A stretch of DNA of 32,295 bases from Campylobacterales bacterium (GTDB taxonomy: Bacteria > Campylobacterota > Campylobacteria > Campylobacterales > QNZT01), in contig JALWLO010000105.1 in NCBI GenBank assembly GCA_027084135.1, positions 1 through 32,295 on the forward strand, in the 5' to 3' direction. A model generated the notes under the pieces. It saw only the letters and a program-made list of their open reading frames with translations, made no database searches and was not told the DNA's origin. Of the stretch, positions 31,800 through 32,295 are shown piece by piece (position 1 is the first letter of the stretch; each line of letters starts with the position of its first letter). A program made the position numbers and the translations under genes.

Positions 31800-32150
31800 T
31801 TATAAAGCGGCTTTTGCTACCTCTACCACTTTTGCAAACGCATCAGCGTCATTCATCGCCATATCGGCTAAGATCTTTCTATCAAGCTCAACATTTGCTT
31901 GTTTCAGTCCGTGGATAAATCTTGAGTAGCTTATATCATTTAGCCTGCAAGCAGCGTTGATTCTAGTGATCCAAAGTTTTCTGAAGTCTCTCTTTTTATT
32001 TCTTCTATCTCTATATGCATAAACGAGACTTCTCTCTAACTGCTCTTTCGCTTTTCTAAAGTGTTTTCTTCTACCGCTGTAGAAACCTCTTGCTTGTTTT
32101 AGAAGCTTTTTGTGTCTTCTTCTTCTTACAAATCCTGTTTTTACTCTCAT
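31800..32150 (-). CDS. rplT: 50S ribosomal protein L20
   Basis: L20 binds 23S rRNA and is needed early in assembly of the large subunit. The basic N-terminus ([20 protein letters not shown], then [17 protein letters not shown]), [18 protein letters not shown] and the C-terminal [16 protein letters not shown] match the family over its full 116 residues. It follows rpmI on the same strand, the usual infC-rpmI-rplT order. Confidence 0.97.
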   Translation of the reverse strand: MRVKTGFVRRRRHKKLLKQARGFYSGRRKHFRKAKEQLERSLVYAYRDRRNKKRDFRKLWITRINAACRLNDISYSRFIHGLKQANVELDRKILADMAMNDADAFAKVVEVAKAAL

Positions 32151-32236
32151 CTCTTTCCTTTACCTTTTTTCGGTGTCGCTCTTCGGCGAACTTGCCCCAC
32201 ATCGGGAGGAACGCTAACTTAACAACTCTCTTACGC

Positions 32237-32295
32237 TTACTTACCTAAAAGATCTCTAACCTCTTTTACATCACATTTTGCGACAACTTTAGGAC
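32237..32295 (-). CDS. rpmI: 50S ribosomal protein L35, C-terminal end (runs off window)
   Basis: The last 18 or so codons read PKVVAKCDVKEVRDLLGK and stop. This fits the C-terminus of L35 (…PK V…LL), and the position before rplT is where rpmI is expected. The rest is outside the window. Confidence 0.7.
   Translation of the reverse strand, partial: PKVVAKCDVKEVRDLLGK

Noticed and set aside
1-32295. CRISPR arrays, tRNA or rRNA genes, transposase genes, prophage genes
   Set aside because: I looked for regular spacer repeats, cloverleaf-like sequences and typical mobile-gene proteins and saw none; the only mobile signals are the short elements and toxin-antitoxin-type pairs.

Overview
The window reads as chromosomal DNA of a sulfur-oxidising Campylobacterota (Sulfurimonas/Sulfurovum-like). 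The base composition is AT-rich, the genes are tightly packed and often overlap, and the protein sequences are epsilon-type (RpoD, FlgG, DnaJ, LepB, a CiaD-like protein next to purU). A soxC-soxD-soxY-soxZ cluster stands apart from any soxXAB genes, which is the split arrangement known for this phylum. Genus is inference; no rRNA is present.

Layout. 1-2473: a type III-like DNA methyltransferase (mod) followed on the same strand by the start of a PHP-domain TrlF-like ATPase that runs off the window edge. 2580-3818: a small membrane protein and a MTH1187-family thiamine-binding-like protein, once convergent neighbours, now separated by a DUF4160/DUF2442 pair and flanked by a 132-bp imperfect direct repeat. 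3834-8198 (minus): purU, a CiaD-like protein, a TPR protein, leuB, leuD and a LOG-family protein. 8260-8765: YefM/YoeB. 8900-10508: flgF-like and flgG behind a sigma-54 promoter, divergent from rpoD. 12769-13279: a second toxin/antitoxin pair. 13267-15697 (minus): a c-type haem protein, hemL, an AtpZ-like protein and a membrane protein, all overlapping. 15855-17523: folD-lepB. 17668-21480: a small winged-helix-like protein, a Uma2 nuclease, ilvA, a CoA-binding protein and dnaJ. 21611-24006: a FadL/OmpP1 porin, a small HTH protein and a MOSC protein. 24174-27763: soxCDYZ. 27835-31676: two lineage proteins, a Dps-like thioferritin candidate, a Na+/H+ antiporter and pyrC. 31800-32295: rplT and the end of rpmI.

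Two genome-scale signals stand out beyond the genes. First, the palindrome TAGTACTA (often TTAGTACTAA) occurs at least 26 times by hand count, in genes and between them, where base composition predicts about one. It resembles the iterated palindrome HIP1 of cyanobacteria, and it builds several stop codons and 3' hairpins. Second, there is a family of five short non-autonomous mobile elements (34-245 bp) with ends CCCAAATTTTGCA / TGCAAAATTTGGG. Four of the five are flanked by perfect 5-bp direct repeats (TTAAA, TTTAA, TTAAA, ATAAT). Three sit directly upstream of a ribosome binding site, and one changed the C-terminus of a gene. They also explain a wrong start in the ORF track (3507..3944).

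How the genes work together. SoxCD and SoxYZ would supply the sulfane dehydrogenase and the carrier for thiosulfate oxidation, and the divergent MOSC protein fits molybdenum cofactor handling for SoxC. PurU and FolD belong to one-carbon metabolism, LeuBD and IlvA to branched-chain amino acids, HemL to haem supply, and PyrC to pyrimidines. Coordinates of starts differ from the ORF track where a ribosome binding site, a sigma-54 promoter or an inserted element argues for another codon.
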